Below the pieces are notes generated by a model, which did no database searches, was not told the origin of the DNA, and saw only the letters and a program-made list of their open reading frames with translations. A stretch of 64,000 nucleotides of DNA from Marinobacter shengliensis (GTDB lineage Bacteria > Pseudomonadota > Gammaproteobacteria > Pseudomonadales > Oleiphilaceae): NCBI RefSeq assembly GCF_003007715.1, contig NZ_PXNO01000025.1:1-64000 (forward strand), written 5' to 3'. Positions 26,498 to 36,581 of the stretch are shown one piece after another; positions within the stretch are counted from its first letter, which is position 1, and every line of letters begins with the position of its first letter. A program made the translations under genes and the position numbers.

Positions 26498-27682
26498 ATG
26501 ACAACACGTTGCATTACCGTATTGGGGGCAACGGGCTCCATCGGGCTCAGCACCCTGGATGTGATTCGCCGACACCCGGGCCGGTTCTCGGTCTACGCGC
26601 TGACAGCGGGCACGCGGGCATGGGAGTTGGCAACCCTGTGCCGGGAGTTTCGCCCCAAGGTAGCTGTCATGGCCAGTGAGCGCGCTGCGGACGAGCTCAG
26701 GGAGTTGCTGGCCGATTGCCCGGATACCCAGGTGCTCGGGGGTGAGGCAGGCCTCTGTGCCGTGGCTGCTGCGAGCGACGCCGATACAGTCATGGCCGCC
26801 ATTGTTGGCGCTGCGGGCCTGGCGCCAACCTTATCGGCAGTGCGGGCCGGAAAGCGGGTACTGCTGGCCAACAAGGAAGCCTTGGTGATGTCGGGCCAGT
26901 TGTTTATGGACGCGGTAATCGCCTCAGGCTCGGAGTTGCTGCCCATCGACTCTGAGCACAACGCCATTTTCCAGTGCATGCCAGCAGACAAAATTCGGGA
27001 TCCGAAGGCCGCCGGTATTACCCGGATCCTGTTGACCGCCTCTGGTGGGCCGTTTCGAACCATGGCAGCAGAAGAGCTCCGCAGTGTTACTCCGTCTCAG
27101 GCCTGTGCGCACCCGAACTGGTCGATGGGCCAGAAGATTTCGGTCGATTCCGCCACGCTGATGAACAAAGGGTTGGAGCTGATTGAAGCCTGCTGGCTGT
27201 TCAATACCACGCCAGACCGGGTTGAGGTTCACGTTCATCCGGAGAGTATTATCCATTCCATGGTGGAGTACGCGGACGGCTCTGTTCTGGCTCAACTTGG
27301 AAGCCCGGACATGCGTACGCCAATTGCCAACGGGCTGGCCTGGCCCGAGCGTATTGAGGCGGGGGTTGCACCTCTGGACCTGTTTGCCATTGGTAAATTC
27401 CATTTTGAACGACCGGATCTCCAGCGCTTCCCCTGCCTGCGGCTGGCCGCCGAGGCTTTCGCCAGTGGTGGCACGGCACCAGCGGTGCTGAATGCCGCCA
27501 ACGAAGTGGCGGTGGAGGCGTTTCTGGACGGTAAGCTGTGCTTCGCCGATATCCCCGTTATCATAGAGCGGACTTTGGCGGCGACGCCGGTCGTTCCAGC
27601 GAGCGACTTCGACACCATATTTACCAAGGATGCCGAGGCTCGCAGCCGGGCCAGGGAACAGATAAGCCTGCTGTCTGTCTGA
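26498..27682 (+). CDS. dxr: 1-deoxy-D-xylulose 5-phosphate reductoisomerase
   Basis: A 394-residue MEP-pathway enzyme that converts DXP to MEP with NADPH. ATG 26498 ([23 protein letters not shown]) gives the NADPH-binding GATGSIG loop at the very N-terminus. The metal site [15 protein letters not shown] (Asp, Glu), the flexible-loop region LTASGGPFR, and [18 protein letters not shown] are all present. Length is usual (E. coli 398). It lies between cdsA and rseP as in most gammaproteobacteria. Confidence 0.98.
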   Translation: MTTRCITVLGATGSIGLSTLDVIRRHPGRFSVYALTAGTRAWELATLCREFRPKVAVMASERAADELRELLADCPDTQVLGGEAGLCAVAAASDADTVMAAIVGAAGLAPTLSAVRAGKRVLLANKEALVMSGQLFMDAVIASGSELLPIDSEHNAIFQCMPADKIRDPKAAGITRILLTASGGPFRTMAAEELRSVTPSQACAHPNWSMGQKISVDSATLMNKGLELIEACWLFNTTPDRVEVHVHPESIIHSMVEYADGSVLAQLGSPDMRTPIANGLAWPERIEAGVAPLDLFAIGKFHFERPDLQRFPCLRLAAEAFASGGTAPAVLNAANEVAVEAFLDGKLCFADIPVIIERTLAATPVVPASDFDTIFTKDAEARSRAREQISLLSV

Positions 27683-27731
27683 GTCCTGCGGGAATGTTCA
27701 TGTTGGCCGACGGCCTCAAACCGGAAACTCT

Positions 27732-29081
27732 ATGCAGATTATTCAAACCGTTCTGGCACTTGCATTAACACTGGGAATCCTGGTGACCCTGCACGAGTAT
27801 GGTCACTTCTGGGTGGCCCGGCGGTGCGGGGTCAAGGTGCTCAGGTTTTCCGTGGGCTTCGGTAAACCCTTGTTTTCCTGGTACGATCGTCACGGTACCG
27901 AGTTTGCGGTGGCGGCGATCCCGTTGGGCGGCTACGTCAAGATGCTCGATGAGCGGGAAGGCCCCGTACCGGAGGGGCTGAAAGATCAGGCCTTTACCTC
28001 CAAGCCGCCGTCCCAGAGAATTGCCATCGCTGCTGCCGGCCCGCTGGCAAATTTCCTGTTTGCCATCTTCGCCTACTGGTTGCTGAGCGTAGTGGGCGTA
28101 ACAACCGTTGCTCCGGTGGTAGGGGATGTGACGCCCGGCAGTGTGGCCGAGAGGGCAGGGTTGCAGCAGGGCATGGAAATCCATGCTGTGGATGGTCACC
28201 GGGTGACGTCCTGGCGTGATATTAATATGCGCCTGTTGGAGCGAACCGGAGAACAGGGCCTGGTGACACTTGAGGTGTCACAGAATGGATCAAGAGGCAC
28301 AGTCGACGGAGCCCTGAATGGCTGGCGTCTGAGCAATGATACGCCTAACCCCCTGGCAGAATTCGGTATCACGCCCTGGCGACCGGCGGTGCCGGCTGTG
28401 TTGGGGCAGGTCACCAGTGATGGCCGGGCTGCTGCCGCAGGGCTTCGGAGCGGCGATCGTATTGTTGCCGTGGACGGCGAGCCGGTGGCCGACTGGTTTG
28501 CCCTGGTGGACTACATCAGGAATGCGCCGGAAACCGACCTTGAGCTGTCCATAGAGCGTGATGGCACTCCCCTGGAGCTTACCGTTCGCCCGGCTACCCG
28601 AACCCTCGACGACGGCCAGGAAATTGGCTTTGTGGGTGCAGGTGTCGAAGCGATCACCTGGCCAGACGAGTTGCTGCGTGAAGTCCGTTACGGCCCCTTT
28701 GCGGCCATTCCGAATGCGGTGCATGAAACCTGGGCGGATACCCGACTGACGCTGGTGGCCATCAAGAAAATGGTCACGGGCCTGTTGTCGCCCACCAATC
28801 TGAGTGGGCCGATAACCATTGCCCGGGTGGCTGAGGCCAGTGTCAGTTCCGGGTTTGAAGATTTTATCCGTTTTCTGGCCTACCTGAGTGTCAGCCTCGG
28901 GGTGCTGAATCTTTTGCCGATTCCTGTATTGGACGGTGGCCACATTGTGTATTACACCATCGAGGCTATACGCCGAAAGCCGGTATCTGAACAGGTTCAG
29001 GCACTTGGATTACGAATTGGTATGGCTTTGATTCTGACTTTAATGGTGTTTGCTCTTTACAACGACCTGATGCGGTTGTGA
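27732..29081 (+). CDS. rseP: Site-2 intramembrane protease RseP
   Basis: A 449-residue zinc metalloprotease of the inner membrane. It cuts the RseA anti-sigma factor to release sigma-E in response to outer-membrane stress, and clears signal-peptide remnants. The HEYGH zinc motif is in the first membrane segment (TLHEYGHFWVARRCGVKV), the second ligand is in the LPIPVLDGGHIVYY motif near the C-terminus, and two PDZ domains lie between (around residues 115-200 and 225-305). The length equals that of E. coli RseP (450). The location next to bamA fits its role in envelope homeostasis. Confidence 0.97.
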   Translation: MQIIQTVLALALTLGILVTLHEYGHFWVARRCGVKVLRFSVGFGKPLFSWYDRHGTEFAVAAIPLGGYVKMLDEREGPVPEGLKDQAFTSKPPSQRIAIAAAGPLANFLFAIFAYWLLSVVGVTTVAPVVGDVTPGSVAERAGLQQGMEIHAVDGHRVTSWRDINMRLLERTGEQGLVTLEVSQNGSRGTVDGALNGWRLSNDTPNPLAEFGITPWRPAVPAVLGQVTSDGRAAAAGLRSGDRIVAVDGEPVADWFALVDYIRNAPETDLELSIERDGTPLELTVRPATRTLDDGQEIGFVGAGVEAITWPDELLREVRYGPFAAIPNAVHETWADTRLTLVAIKKMVTGLLSPTNLSGPITIARVAEASVSSGFEDFIRFLAYLSVSLGVLNLLPIPVLDGGHIVYYTIEAIRRKPVSEQVQALGLRIGMALILTLMVFALYNDLMRL

Positions 29082-29126
29082 GAATTGCGGGCTCCTTACC
29101 GCACATTAACCAGGCGATATAACTGA

Positions 29127-31445
29127 ATGAGACGTTCCCTTCTAGCTGTAGCCGTTGGCCTAGCCATTACCGCAACTGGTATCAAGCCTGTGCTGGCGGA
29201 TGAATTCACGGTAGCGGATATCGAGGTAGAAGGCCTTCAGCGGGTTTCAGCGGGCTCCGTCTTCTCGGCTTTTCCGGTAAACATTGGCGAGCAGATCGAC
29301 GAGACCCGCCTGGCCAATGCCATCAAGGAGTTGTTCAGGACCGGTCTGTTTACCGACATCGAAGCCAGCCGTGACAGCGGTGTACTCATTCTGTCGGTCA
29401 AGGAGCGCCCTTCCATTTCGTCCATTGAGATCGACGGCAACAAGAACATCGAAACCGATATGTTGATGGATGCGCTGGCGGGCGCCGGGCTGGAAGAAGG
29501 TCAGGTTTTCCGTAGAGCGACCCTCGAACGGCTGGAGCTTGAGATCCTGCGCTCCTATATCGCACAGGGCCGTTATAACGCGCGAGTGCGTGCCACGGCT
29601 GAAGAACTTCCCAGAAACCGGGTAGCGGTTCGTCTCGATATCAACGAAGGCACTGTTGCCTCAATCAAGCACATTAATATTGTTGGAAATCAGGATTTCA
29701 GTGATGAAGAGCTGATCAGCCTGTTTGAGTTGCGCACCAGCAGCTGGTGGAATTCCATTACCAATAAAGACAAGTATGCCCGGGAGCGCCTGAGTGGTGA
29801 CCTGGAATCGTTGCGTTCATTTTACCTTGACCGCGGTTATCTGGATTTCACCGTAGAATCCAGCCAGGTGTCCATTTCACCGGACAAGCAGCAGGTATTT
29901 ATCGCCATCTCCCTGGATGAAGGCCCCCAGTATACGATTTCGGACATTCGCCTTCGCGGCAACCTGATCGTCGAAGAAGAAGAGTTGCGCAAACTGATCC
30001 CGGTTAAAGAGGGAGATGTATTCTCCCGCGCCCAGATGACCTCCATCTCTGAGGCGTTGTCGTTCCGCCTGGGGCGCGAGGGCTATGCCTTTGCCAACGT
30101 CAATGCGGTCCCTGAACCCGGCGAAGACAACACAGCGGCGGTGACCTTCTTTATCGAGCCGGGCAAGCGCGCTTACGTCAGGCGTGTGAATTTTGAGGGC
30201 AATATCTCCACCAAGGATGAAGTGTTGCGTCAGGAAATGACCCAGATGGAAGGGGGCGTTGCGTCATCTGATCGCATTGAATTCTCAAAAACCCGATTGG
30301 AGCGATTGGGCTTCTTCCAGACGGTAGACGTTGAAACCGTCCCAGTACCCGGAACCGATGATCTGGTGGATGTGAATTACAGTGTCCGTGAACAGCCGAC
30401 GGGCAGCTTGTCAGCGTCGATCGGTTTTTCCCAGAACTCCGGTGTGATCCTCGGTGCTGCAGTCTCCGAGAACAACTTCTTCGGTACAGGTAAGCGGGTG
30501 TCGTTTGGTGTAAACGTCAGCGATTCTGTTAAAAGCGCCAATATTTCCTATCTGGATCCCTACTACACTGTCGACGGCGTCAGCCGTGGTTTCAGTTTGT
30601 TTGCCAGGGAAACCGATTTTGAAGAGCAGGATATCTCCTCTTACTTGCTGGATGAATATGGCGCCAGATTAACCTTCGGGTATCCGACAGATGCCATCAC
30701 CCGGCTCAATTTCGGTGTGGGTGTCACTCAATCCAACCTCAAACCTGGCATCTTTTCCTCGGTTGAGGTGCGTGACTTCATTGCCGACGAAGGTGATTCG
30801 TTTACCAACTATTTCCTGTTCGGCAGCTGGCGGCGCAGCACACTGAACCGCGGCGTACTGCCTACTCGCGGTTATAGCCATTCTCTGTCGCTGGATGTGG
30901 CGGTGCCCGGAAGTGACCTCACGTTCTATAAGGCCACCCACAGAACAGATTTTTATTTCCCGCTGGTAGATACGCAGCGGTGGGTGGTCAGGGCTCGCAC
31001 TGAGGTGGGTTACGGGGATGGCTATGGCGATCGTACCCAGATGCCGTTCTTTGAGCACTTCTACTCGGGTGGCTATGGTTCGGTGCGTGGTTACCGGGCA
31101 AACTCCCTTGGCAATCGTGCTGAGCCGGCAGAAAATGATTTCTCAAGCCCGGATCCCTTTGGCGGTAACCTGCTGACCGAGGCCGGCCTGGAACTGATCT
31201 TCCCAACCCCCTTTGCGGGCGACACCCGTTCCATGCGCACTTCCTTTTTCCTTGACGCGGGCCAGGTGTTCGATACCGATCGCGGCTTCGACCCGGAATT
31301 GAAGGAAGTGAGGACCGCGGCTGGTGTGAGTTTCCAGTGGATTACGGCAGTGGGTCCGCTTGCTTTCAGCCTGGCGAAACCGCTTAATGACAAGCCGGGC
31401 GATGATACTCAGGTGTTCCAGTTCTCGCTGGGGCAAACCTTCTGA
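29127..31445 (+). CDS. bamA: Outer membrane protein assembly factor BamA
   Basis: A 772-residue Omp85 protein, the core of the machine that folds beta-barrels into the outer membrane. A signal peptide ends near AVLADEFTV. Five POTRA domains follow to about residue 420 (for example FTVADIEVEGLQRVSAG and KHINIVGNQDFSDEEL). The 16-stranded barrel carries the loop-6 VRGY motif (GSVRGYRANSLG) and ends in aromatic FSLGQTF, the barrel-insertion signal with C-terminal Phe. Length is typical (E. coli 810). The gene sits between rseP and skp, as is standard. Confidence 0.98.
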   Translation: MRRSLLAVAVGLAITATGIKPVLADEFTVADIEVEGLQRVSAGSVFSAFPVNIGEQIDETRLANAIKELFRTGLFTDIEASRDSGVLILSVKERPSISSIEIDGNKNIETDMLMDALAGAGLEEGQVFRRATLERLELEILRSYIAQGRYNARVRATAEELPRNRVAVRLDINEGTVASIKHINIVGNQDFSDEELISLFELRTSSWWNSITNKDKYARERLSGDLESLRSFYLDRGYLDFTVESSQVSISPDKQQVFIAISLDEGPQYTISDIRLRGNLIVEEEELRKLIPVKEGDVFSRAQMTSISEALSFRLGREGYAFANVNAVPEPGEDNTAAVTFFIEPGKRAYVRRVNFEGNISTKDEVLRQEMTQMEGGVASSDRIEFSKTRLERLGFFQTVDVETVPVPGTDDLVDVNYSVREQPTGSLSASIGFSQNSGVILGAAVSENNFFGTGKRVSFGVNVSDSVKSANISYLDPYYTVDGVSRGFSLFARETDFEEQDISSYLLDEYGARLTFGYPTDAITRLNFGVGVTQSNLKPGIFSSVEVRDFIADEGDSFTNYFLFGSWRRSTLNRGVLPTRGYSHSLSLDVAVPGSDLTFYKATHRTDFYFPLVDTQRWVVRARTEVGYGDGYGDRTQMPFFEHFYSGGYGSVRGYRANSLGNRAEPAENDFSSPDPFGGNLLTEAGLELIFPTPFAGDTRSMRTSFFLDAGQVFDTDRGFDPELKEVRTAAGVSFQWITAVGPLAFSLAKPLNDKPGDDTQVFQFSLGQTF

Positions 31446-31490
31446 TTGCAGTAAACAGAAAAACAAAGGATGAAACACAGGAGATTCCCG

Positions 31491-31988
31491 ATGAAACGTC
31501 TATCTGCCATTGTTGGCGCAACTCTGATGGCATTCTCGCTGCAGCTCGCAGCGGAGACTAGAATTGGCGTGGTTGACCTGCGCCAGGCGTTGTTTTCGTC
31601 CAACGACGCCCAGTCTTTCAGTGAGAAACTTCAGCAGGATTTTGCTGGCGAAGAAGCCAAGGTTCGTGAGGCCCAGGAACAGGCCCGCAGGCTGAAGGAT
31701 CGGATCGAGAAAGACGGCGCCATGATGAATGAAAGCGAGCGCAACAAGGTGACCGGTGAGTTCCAGGAGAAAGTGCAGGAGTTCAACTTCCTCAAACAGC
31801 GCCTGGACCAGACCGTTGCGCAGCGCAAACAGCAGTTTCTGGAGAACGCTCGCCCTGAAGTAGACGCGGCCGTCAAAGAGCTGCTGGAAGAGCACAATCT
31901 GGACCTGATTCTGCCGAGCGAAGCGGTTGTCTACGTTAAGCCGGAGATGAACCTGACCTCGGAATTGCTCGAGAAGCTTAACCGATAA
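31491..31988 (+). CDS. skp: Periplasmic chaperone Skp (OmpH)
   Basis: A 165-residue periplasmic holdase for unfolded outer-membrane proteins. ATG 31491, behind CAGGAGATT, gives a signal peptide (MKRLSAIVGATLMAFSLQLAAE). The mature part begins with the family IGVVDLRQALFSS strand; long charged coiled-coil helices (the trimer's tentacles) span about residues 45-130, and the ending LPSEAVVYVKPEMNLT is conserved in OmpH proteins. It lies between bamA and lpxD. Confidence 0.94.
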   Translation: MKRLSAIVGATLMAFSLQLAAETRIGVVDLRQALFSSNDAQSFSEKLQQDFAGEEAKVREAQEQARRLKDRIEKDGAMMNESERNKVTGEFQEKVQEFNFLKQRLDQTVAQRKQQFLENARPEVDAAVKELLEEHNLDLILPSEAVVYVKPEMNLTSELLEKLNR

Positions 31989-32030
31989 ACCTGGCCAGGC
32001 ACTGTTACTACCGCATCGGGAGAAGGTTCA

Positions 32031-33056
32031 ATGGTGCAAAAATCCTTTCGTTTGCAGGAACTGGCCGAGGCGTTGGGTGCTGAGCTGAGGGGAGATCCGG
32101 ACACATCCATTTCCGGTTTGGCAACGCTGCAGGCTGCGGGCCCCGGGCAGATGAGTTTTCTGGCTAATCCCGCCTATGCCAAGTATCTGGCGCAGACCAA
32201 GGCCTCTGCGGTGATTGTGTCGCCGGCTAATGCGGCCGATGCTCCGACCAATGTCCTGTTACTGGACAACCCCTACCTGGGCTACGCTCGCATCAGTCAC
32301 TGGTTTGACGCCACGCCGGCACCGGTTGCCGGTATTCACCCTACCGCCGTGGTTGATCCCTCGGCAACCGTTGCGGACTCTGCCTGTGTCGGCCCGCACG
32401 TGGTGATTGAAGCGGATGCGCAAATCGGTGATCAAGTTGTCATCGGGGCTGGCTGTTTCATCGGAGCCCGTTCCCGGATCGGTGATCAGTCAGTCCTGCG
32501 CCCGCGAGCTACCCTGGCCCATGATGTAGTGCTCGGGCTGCGTTGTCATATTCTCAGCGGGGCAGTCATCGGTTCAGATGGCTTTGGTTTTGCCAACGAG
32601 CGTGGTGTGTGGCACCGCATTGCCCAGGTTGGGGGCGTGGTGCTCGGAGATGATGTAGAGATTGGTGCCAATACCACGATTGATCGGGGTGCGGTTGACG
32701 ACACAGTGATTGGCAATGGTGTAAAGATCGATAACCTGGTTCAGGTTGCGCACAACGTACGCATTGGCGACCACAGCGCCATGGCCGCGAAAGTGGGCAT
32801 TGCCGGCAGTACAAAGATTGGTCGGCATTGTGTGTTCGGGGGCGCCGCTGGTGTTGCCGGCCACCTGGAAATTACGGATCAGGTGCAACTGACCGGTATG
32901 ACGATGGTCACAGGCGACATTGCAGAGCCCGGGGTGTATTCGTCGGGTACCAGCGCAGATACCAACCGGCAATGGCGAAAAAATGCGGTACGCTTCAGGC
33001 AGTTGGACGTTCTGGCGAGGCGGGTCAAGGAACTGGAAAAAAAGCTAGAGGGCTGA
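32031..33056 (+). CDS. lpxD: UDP-3-O-acylglucosamine N-acyltransferase
   Basis: A 341-residue trimeric enzyme that adds the second acyl chain in lipid A synthesis. It has the uridine-binding N-terminal domain ([17 protein letters not shown]), a left-handed beta-helix of hexapeptide repeats, and the catalytic His in [15 protein letters not shown]. The phrase [17 protein letters not shown] is diagnostic of LpxD. A C-terminal helix ([17 protein letters not shown]) closes the trimer. Length equals that of E. coli LpxD (341). It begins the lpxD-fabZ-lpxA-lpxB cluster. Confidence 0.98.
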   Translation: MVQKSFRLQELAEALGAELRGDPDTSISGLATLQAAGPGQMSFLANPAYAKYLAQTKASAVIVSPANAADAPTNVLLLDNPYLGYARISHWFDATPAPVAGIHPTAVVDPSATVADSACVGPHVVIEADAQIGDQVVIGAGCFIGARSRIGDQSVLRPRATLAHDVVLGLRCHILSGAVIGSDGFGFANERGVWHRIAQVGGVVLGDDVEIGANTTIDRGAVDDTVIGNGVKIDNLVQVAHNVRIGDHSAMAAKVGIAGSTKIGRHCVFGGAAGVAGHLEITDQVQLTGMTMVTGDIAEPGVYSSGTSADTNRQWRKNAVRFRQLDVLARRVKELEKKLEG

Positions 33057-33067
33057 GGCCAAGCAAG

Positions 33068-33505
33068 ATGATGAAAATTGATGAAATCCTGGAGTATCTG
33101 CCGCATCGCTATCCATTTCTGCTGGTGGACCGGGTAACCGAAGTCGAAAAAGGAAAGTCGATTAAGGGATACAAGAATATCTCCTTCAATGAGCCTTTCT
33201 TCACCGGGCATTTCCCGGACAACCCCATTATGCCCGGGGTGCTGATTATTGAGGCCATGGCGCAACTTTCCGGAATTCTCGGTTTTGTGACCGTGGAACG
33301 GAAACCGTCTGATGGCGTGATACAATATCTGGCTGGCTCCAGTAAAGTACGCTTCAAGCGTCCCGTGCTGCCGGGAGACCGCCTGGATATGGAATCCGAG
33401 TTTGTGTCTGGCAAGCGTGGTATCTGGAAATTCGAATGCCGCGCATTGGTGGACGGAGAAGTCGCGTGCGTTGCAGAAATATTGACCGCTGAGAGAGAAG
33501 TTTGA
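33068..33505 (+). CDS. fabZ: (3R)-hydroxyacyl-ACP dehydratase FabZ
   Basis: A 145-residue hot-dog-fold dehydratase of fatty-acid elongation. Two ATGs in tandem (33068, 33071) could start it; either gives the family [22 protein letters not shown]. The catalytic His and Glu are in [22 protein letters not shown]. It competes with LpxA for 3-hydroxyacyl-ACP, and the two genes overlap by one base (TGATG), which fits coordinated expression of phospholipid and lipid A synthesis. Confidence 0.97.
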   Translation: MMKIDEILEYLPHRYPFLLVDRVTEVEKGKSIKGYKNISFNEPFFTGHFPDNPIMPGVLIIEAMAQLSGILGFVTVERKPSDGVIQYLAGSSKVRFKRPVLPGDRLDMESEFVSGKRGIWKFECRALVDGEVACVAEILTAEREV

Positions 33506-34296
33506 TGGCGACAAATGACTGGTCGGGTGTCCATCCTCAGGCGATTGTGGACTCGTCAGCCAAACTGGCGGATAACGTTACGGTAGGTCCCTGGAGTTAC
33601 ATTGGCCCGGGAGTGGAAATCGGTGAGGGCACCGAGATCCTTTCCCATGTGGTGATCAAGGGCCCGACGGCTATCGGTCGCAATAACCGTATTTTTCAGT
33701 TCTCCAGTATCGGGGAAGAGTGTCAGGACAAGAAGTACGCCGGTGAGCCAACCACACTGGTGATCGGCGACAACAACGTTATCCGCGAGAACTGCACCAT
33801 CCACCGCGGAACCATCCAGGATCGGGGCGAAACCCGCATTGGCAATGGCAACCTGCTAATGGCCTACGTGCATGTTGCCCATGACTGCTGCGTTGGAGAC
33901 AACACCATTCTGGCGAACTGTGCCACCCTGGCTGGTCACGTTACGGTAGGTGATTACGCCATCCTCGGTGGCGGCACCATGGTGCATCAGTTCTGCCATA
34001 TCGGGCCCCACAGCATGGCAGCCGGTGGCAGTATCGTGCTCAAGGATATCCCCGCTTATGTCATGGCCAGCGGGCAATCAGCCCAGCCCCACGGCATGAA
34101 CGTGGAGGGGCTTAAGCGCCGGGGTTTCAGCAAGGAAGTTTTGTTGACCTTACGCCGGGCCTATAAGGTGATCTACCGTCAGGGCCTGACCACAGAGCAG
34201 GCACTGGAAGAGCTTGAGAGCAGCTTTGCTGACGTGCCAGAGGTTCGCCCGCTGATCGACTCGCTCCGGGGAGCGGATCGCGGCATCATCCGCTGA
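33505..34296 (+). CDS. lpxA: UDP-N-acetylglucosamine acyltransferase LpxA
   Basis: A 263-residue trimer catalysing the first step of lipid A synthesis. ATG 33505 overlaps the fabZ TGA by one base; a TTG at 33502 is unlikely. Hexapeptide repeats of the left-handed helix (ADNVTVGPWSYIGPGVEIGEGT) and the catalytic His in MAYVHVAHDCCVGDN are visible, as is the C-terminal helical domain with GMNVEGLKRRGFS. The length matches E. coli LpxA (262). Confidence 0.98.
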   Translation: MATNDWSGVHPQAIVDSSAKLADNVTVGPWSYIGPGVEIGEGTEILSHVVIKGPTAIGRNNRIFQFSSIGEECQDKKYAGEPTTLVIGDNNVIRENCTIHRGTIQDRGETRIGNGNLLMAYVHVAHDCCVGDNTILANCATLAGHVTVGDYAILGGGTMVHQFCHIGPHSMAAGGSIVLKDIPAYVMASGQSAQPHGMNVEGLKRRGFSKEVLLTLRRAYKVIYRQGLTTEQALEELESSFADVPEVRPLIDSLRGADRGIIR

Positions 34297-34314
34297 TCCG
34301 GCAGGAGGCTGCCG

Positions 34315-35493
34315 GTGACGCACGCACAGGCTGACATGGTCAGTTCCCGCAAGTTGACCATTGCCATTATCGCCGGTGAGGCATCGGGGGATATCCTCGG
34401 TGCCGGCTTGATCCGGTCTCTCCGTAATCGCTATCCGAATGCCCGCTTCGTTGGTATTGGCGGCGATGAGATGAACGCCGAAGGGTTTCATTCCCTGGTC
34501 CCCATGGAGCGGTTATCCGTTATGGGGTTGGTGGAAGTGCTGGGGCGTATTCGGGAGTTGTTCAGTATCCGCGCCCGGCTGTTGGACTATTTCTTTACCA
34601 CTCCGCCGGATGTCGTGATTGGCATTGATTCACCGGATTTCACCCTGGCTATCGAGCGGCGGTGTCGGGAGGCGGGTATCCCCTCGGTTCATTATGTGAG
34701 TCCTTCGGTCTGGGCGTGGCGCCAGAAGCGTATTTTCAAGATTGCCAAGTCTGTGGACCTGATGCTCACGCTGTTTCCCTTTGAAGCCCGTTTCTACGAA
34801 GAGCACCAGGTGCCGGTCGCTTTTGTGGGGCACCCGCTGGCTGATCGTATTCCCATGGAACCGGATACCGGTTCCGCCCGGGAGAGCCTTGGGCTTGAGC
34901 CAGACAAGCCGGTACTGGCCGTTTTGCCAGGCAGTCGGGGTGGGGAGGTGGAGCGCCTTGGCACGCTGTTCCTGGAGGCGTCCCGTTGGCTACAGGCCCG
35001 CAGGCCAGACATTCAGTTGGTGATTCCCTGTGTAAACCGGGATCGGGAACGGCAGGTGCAGGCGTTGGTGGAATCCCTGGACGTGAAACTGTCGGTTACC
35101 CTGGTGCGCGGTCGCTCTCGTGAGGTGATGGCTGCCAGTGATGTGGTGCTGCTTGCCTCAGGAACTGCCACCCTCGAAGCGATGTTGCTCAAAAAGCCAA
35201 TGGTGGTGGGCTACCGATTGAGCAACTTCAGTTACAAGCTGCTGTCGCGGCTGGTAAAAGTGCCCTGGGTGGCGTTACCGAACCTGCTCGCCCAGAAACC
35301 ATTAGTGCCGGAACTGTTGCAGGACGATGCCACCCCTGAAAGTCTGGGTGCTGCTGTGCTTGAGCGACTGGAAAATGAACAGGAGCGGGCTGCATTGAAG
35401 CGAGCCTTTTCCGAGCTTCATCAGTCGCTGAAACAGAATGCCGATGAGCGGGCCGCCAAGGCTATTTCTGAATTGTTGGAGCGGCACCGCTAA
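34315..35493 (+). CDS. lpxB: Lipid A disaccharide synthase
   Basis: A 392-residue GT19 glycosyltransferase that joins lipid X and UDP-diacylglucosamine. GTG 34315 is the likely start because CAGGAGG lies 6 nt upstream; ATG 34336 is an alternative seven codons later. Family motifs: [62 protein letters not shown] and [23 protein letters not shown]. It ends on the first base of rnhB (TAATG). Confidence 0.97.
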   Translation: MTHAQADMVSSRKLTIAIIAGEASGDILGAGLIRSLRNRYPNARFVGIGGDEMNAEGFHSLVPMERLSVMGLVEVLGRIRELFSIRARLLDYFFTTPPDVVIGIDSPDFTLAIERRCREAGIPSVHYVSPSVWAWRQKRIFKIAKSVDLMLTLFPFEARFYEEHQVPVAFVGHPLADRIPMEPDTGSARESLGLEPDKPVLAVLPGSRGGEVERLGTLFLEASRWLQARRPDIQLVIPCVNRDRERQVQALVESLDVKLSVTLVRGRSREVMAASDVVLLASGTATLEAMLLKKPMVVGYRLSNFSYKLLSRLVKVPWVALPNLLAQKPLVPELLQDDATPESLGAAVLERLENEQERAALKRAFSELHQSLKQNADERAAKAISELLERHR

Positions 35494-36179
35494 TGGCTGG
35501 TAAGGCGCTCCCTCCGTTTGAATGCAGTTATCAAGGCTGGCGACTCGCCGGGGTGGACGAGGTAGGCCGGGGCCCTTTAATCGGTGCCGTCGTCACCGCA
35601 GCGGTGATTCTGGACCCCGAGCGGCCTATTCAGGGCCTTGCGGATTCCAAGAAGCTCACAGAGAAGCGGCGCCTGGCACTGTACGATGAGATTGTCGAAA
35701 AGTCAGCGGCTTGGTGCCTGGGGCGCTGTGAGCCTGGCGAGATCGATCAATTGAATATCTACCAGGCCACGATGCTGGCCATGAAGCGGGCGGTGGATGG
35801 TCTTTCCATCGCTCCGGAATACGTTCTCGTGGATGGCAACCGTTGCCCGAACTGGCGCTGGCCATCGGAGCCGGTGGTAAAAGGGGATAGTCGACACCCG
35901 GCCATCGGCGCAGCATCTATCATTGCCAAGGTGACGCGTGATCGGGAAATGGCGTTGCTGGAGCAAACCTATCCCGGTTACGGTCTGGCGCAACATAAGG
36001 GGTACCCGACGCCGGTGCACCTGGAGGCGCTGATGCGTCTTGGGGCAACCCCGGAGCATCGCCGATCCTTTCGTCCTGTCCAGGAAGCAATTGACTCCGC
36101 AGGTTTCTTTCAGCCGGCCAGCGATAAGGGTGCGCCCGAGTTGAGCTATCCCACCGACCTGTTTGAAAATATGGATTGA
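35493..36179 (+). CDS. rnhB: Ribonuclease HII
   Basis: A 228-residue RNase H-fold nuclease that removes ribonucleotides from DNA. The active-site Asp-Glu pair is in [24 protein letters not shown] and the Gly-rich [22 protein letters not shown], with further catalytic Asp residues, are present. ATG 35493 overlaps the lpxB stop by one base. The TGA stop lies within the -35 box of the tRNA promoter downstream. The last 25 residues are a variable tail. Confidence 0.97.
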   Translation: MAGKALPPFECSYQGWRLAGVDEVGRGPLIGAVVTAAVILDPERPIQGLADSKKLTEKRRLALYDEIVEKSAAWCLGRCEPGEIDQLNIYQATMLAMKRAVDGLSIAPEYVLVDGNRCPNWRWPSEPVVKGDSRHPAIGAASIIAKVTRDREMALLEQTYPGYGLAQHKGYPTPVHLEALMRLGATPEHRRSFRPVQEAIDSAGFFQPASDKGAPELSYPTDLFENMD

Positions 36180-36204
36180 CAGTCCCGGTGGTGCGCTGTA
36201 ATAT
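36176..36204 (+). promoter_or_regulatory. Near-consensus sigma-70 promoter of the initiator tRNA
   Basis: TTGACA (36176-36181), exactly 17 nt, then TAATAT (36199-36204), about 59 nt before the tRNA. The -35 overlaps the rnhB stop codon. The following TCTCGCC is a GC-containing discriminator, as in stable-RNA promoters. Confidence 0.85.
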
Positions 36205-36262
36205 TCTCGCCACGTTGATCGGGGCAACCCCGGTAAACAAAAGATTTTGTTAAAAGTTTTGA

Positions 36263-36339
<77 letters not shown>

Positions 36340-36344
36340 ATCAG

Positions 36345-36375
36345 AAAAAGGCCGGCTTTTTAGTCGGCCTTTTTC
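36345..36375 (+). terminator. Intrinsic terminator of the initiator tRNA gene
   Basis: AAAAAGGCCG (36345-36354) pairs with CGGCCTTTTT (36365-36374), giving a GC stem followed by a T-run six bases after the tRNA CCA. Confidence 0.92.
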
Positions 36376-36502
36376 GTTTTCTGTGCCCGAAAACCTCCTG
36401 AGCCCACCTTTTATACAATCCGCGTTTGGCGTTTTGTCTGATCGCCTGCACAATTTTTCATCAACTGTAAAGTCAAAAAAATGACAATTTTATAACTTCA
36501 AA

Positions 36503-36514
36503 AATGACGTCATT
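36503..36514. promoter_or_regulatory. 12-bp perfect palindrome in an AT-rich gap
   Basis: AATGACGTCATT (36503-36514) is a perfect palindrome. About 18 nt upstream GTCAAAAAAATGAC (36472-36485) is another inverted repeat sharing the TCAAAAA..TGAC core. The gap before the lipoprotein gene at 36582 is clearly more AT-rich than its surroundings; a regulator-binding site is possible. Confidence 0.4.
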
Positions 36515-36581
36515 CGCATCATCATCCGATCCGATTTTATAGAATTTCACAAAGTCGACGGAAAAATGGTGTAGATAGCCA

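Noticed and set aside
33502..33504. TTG start for lpxA
   Set aside because: ATG 33505 gives the normal N-terminus and a common TGATG coupling with fabZ.
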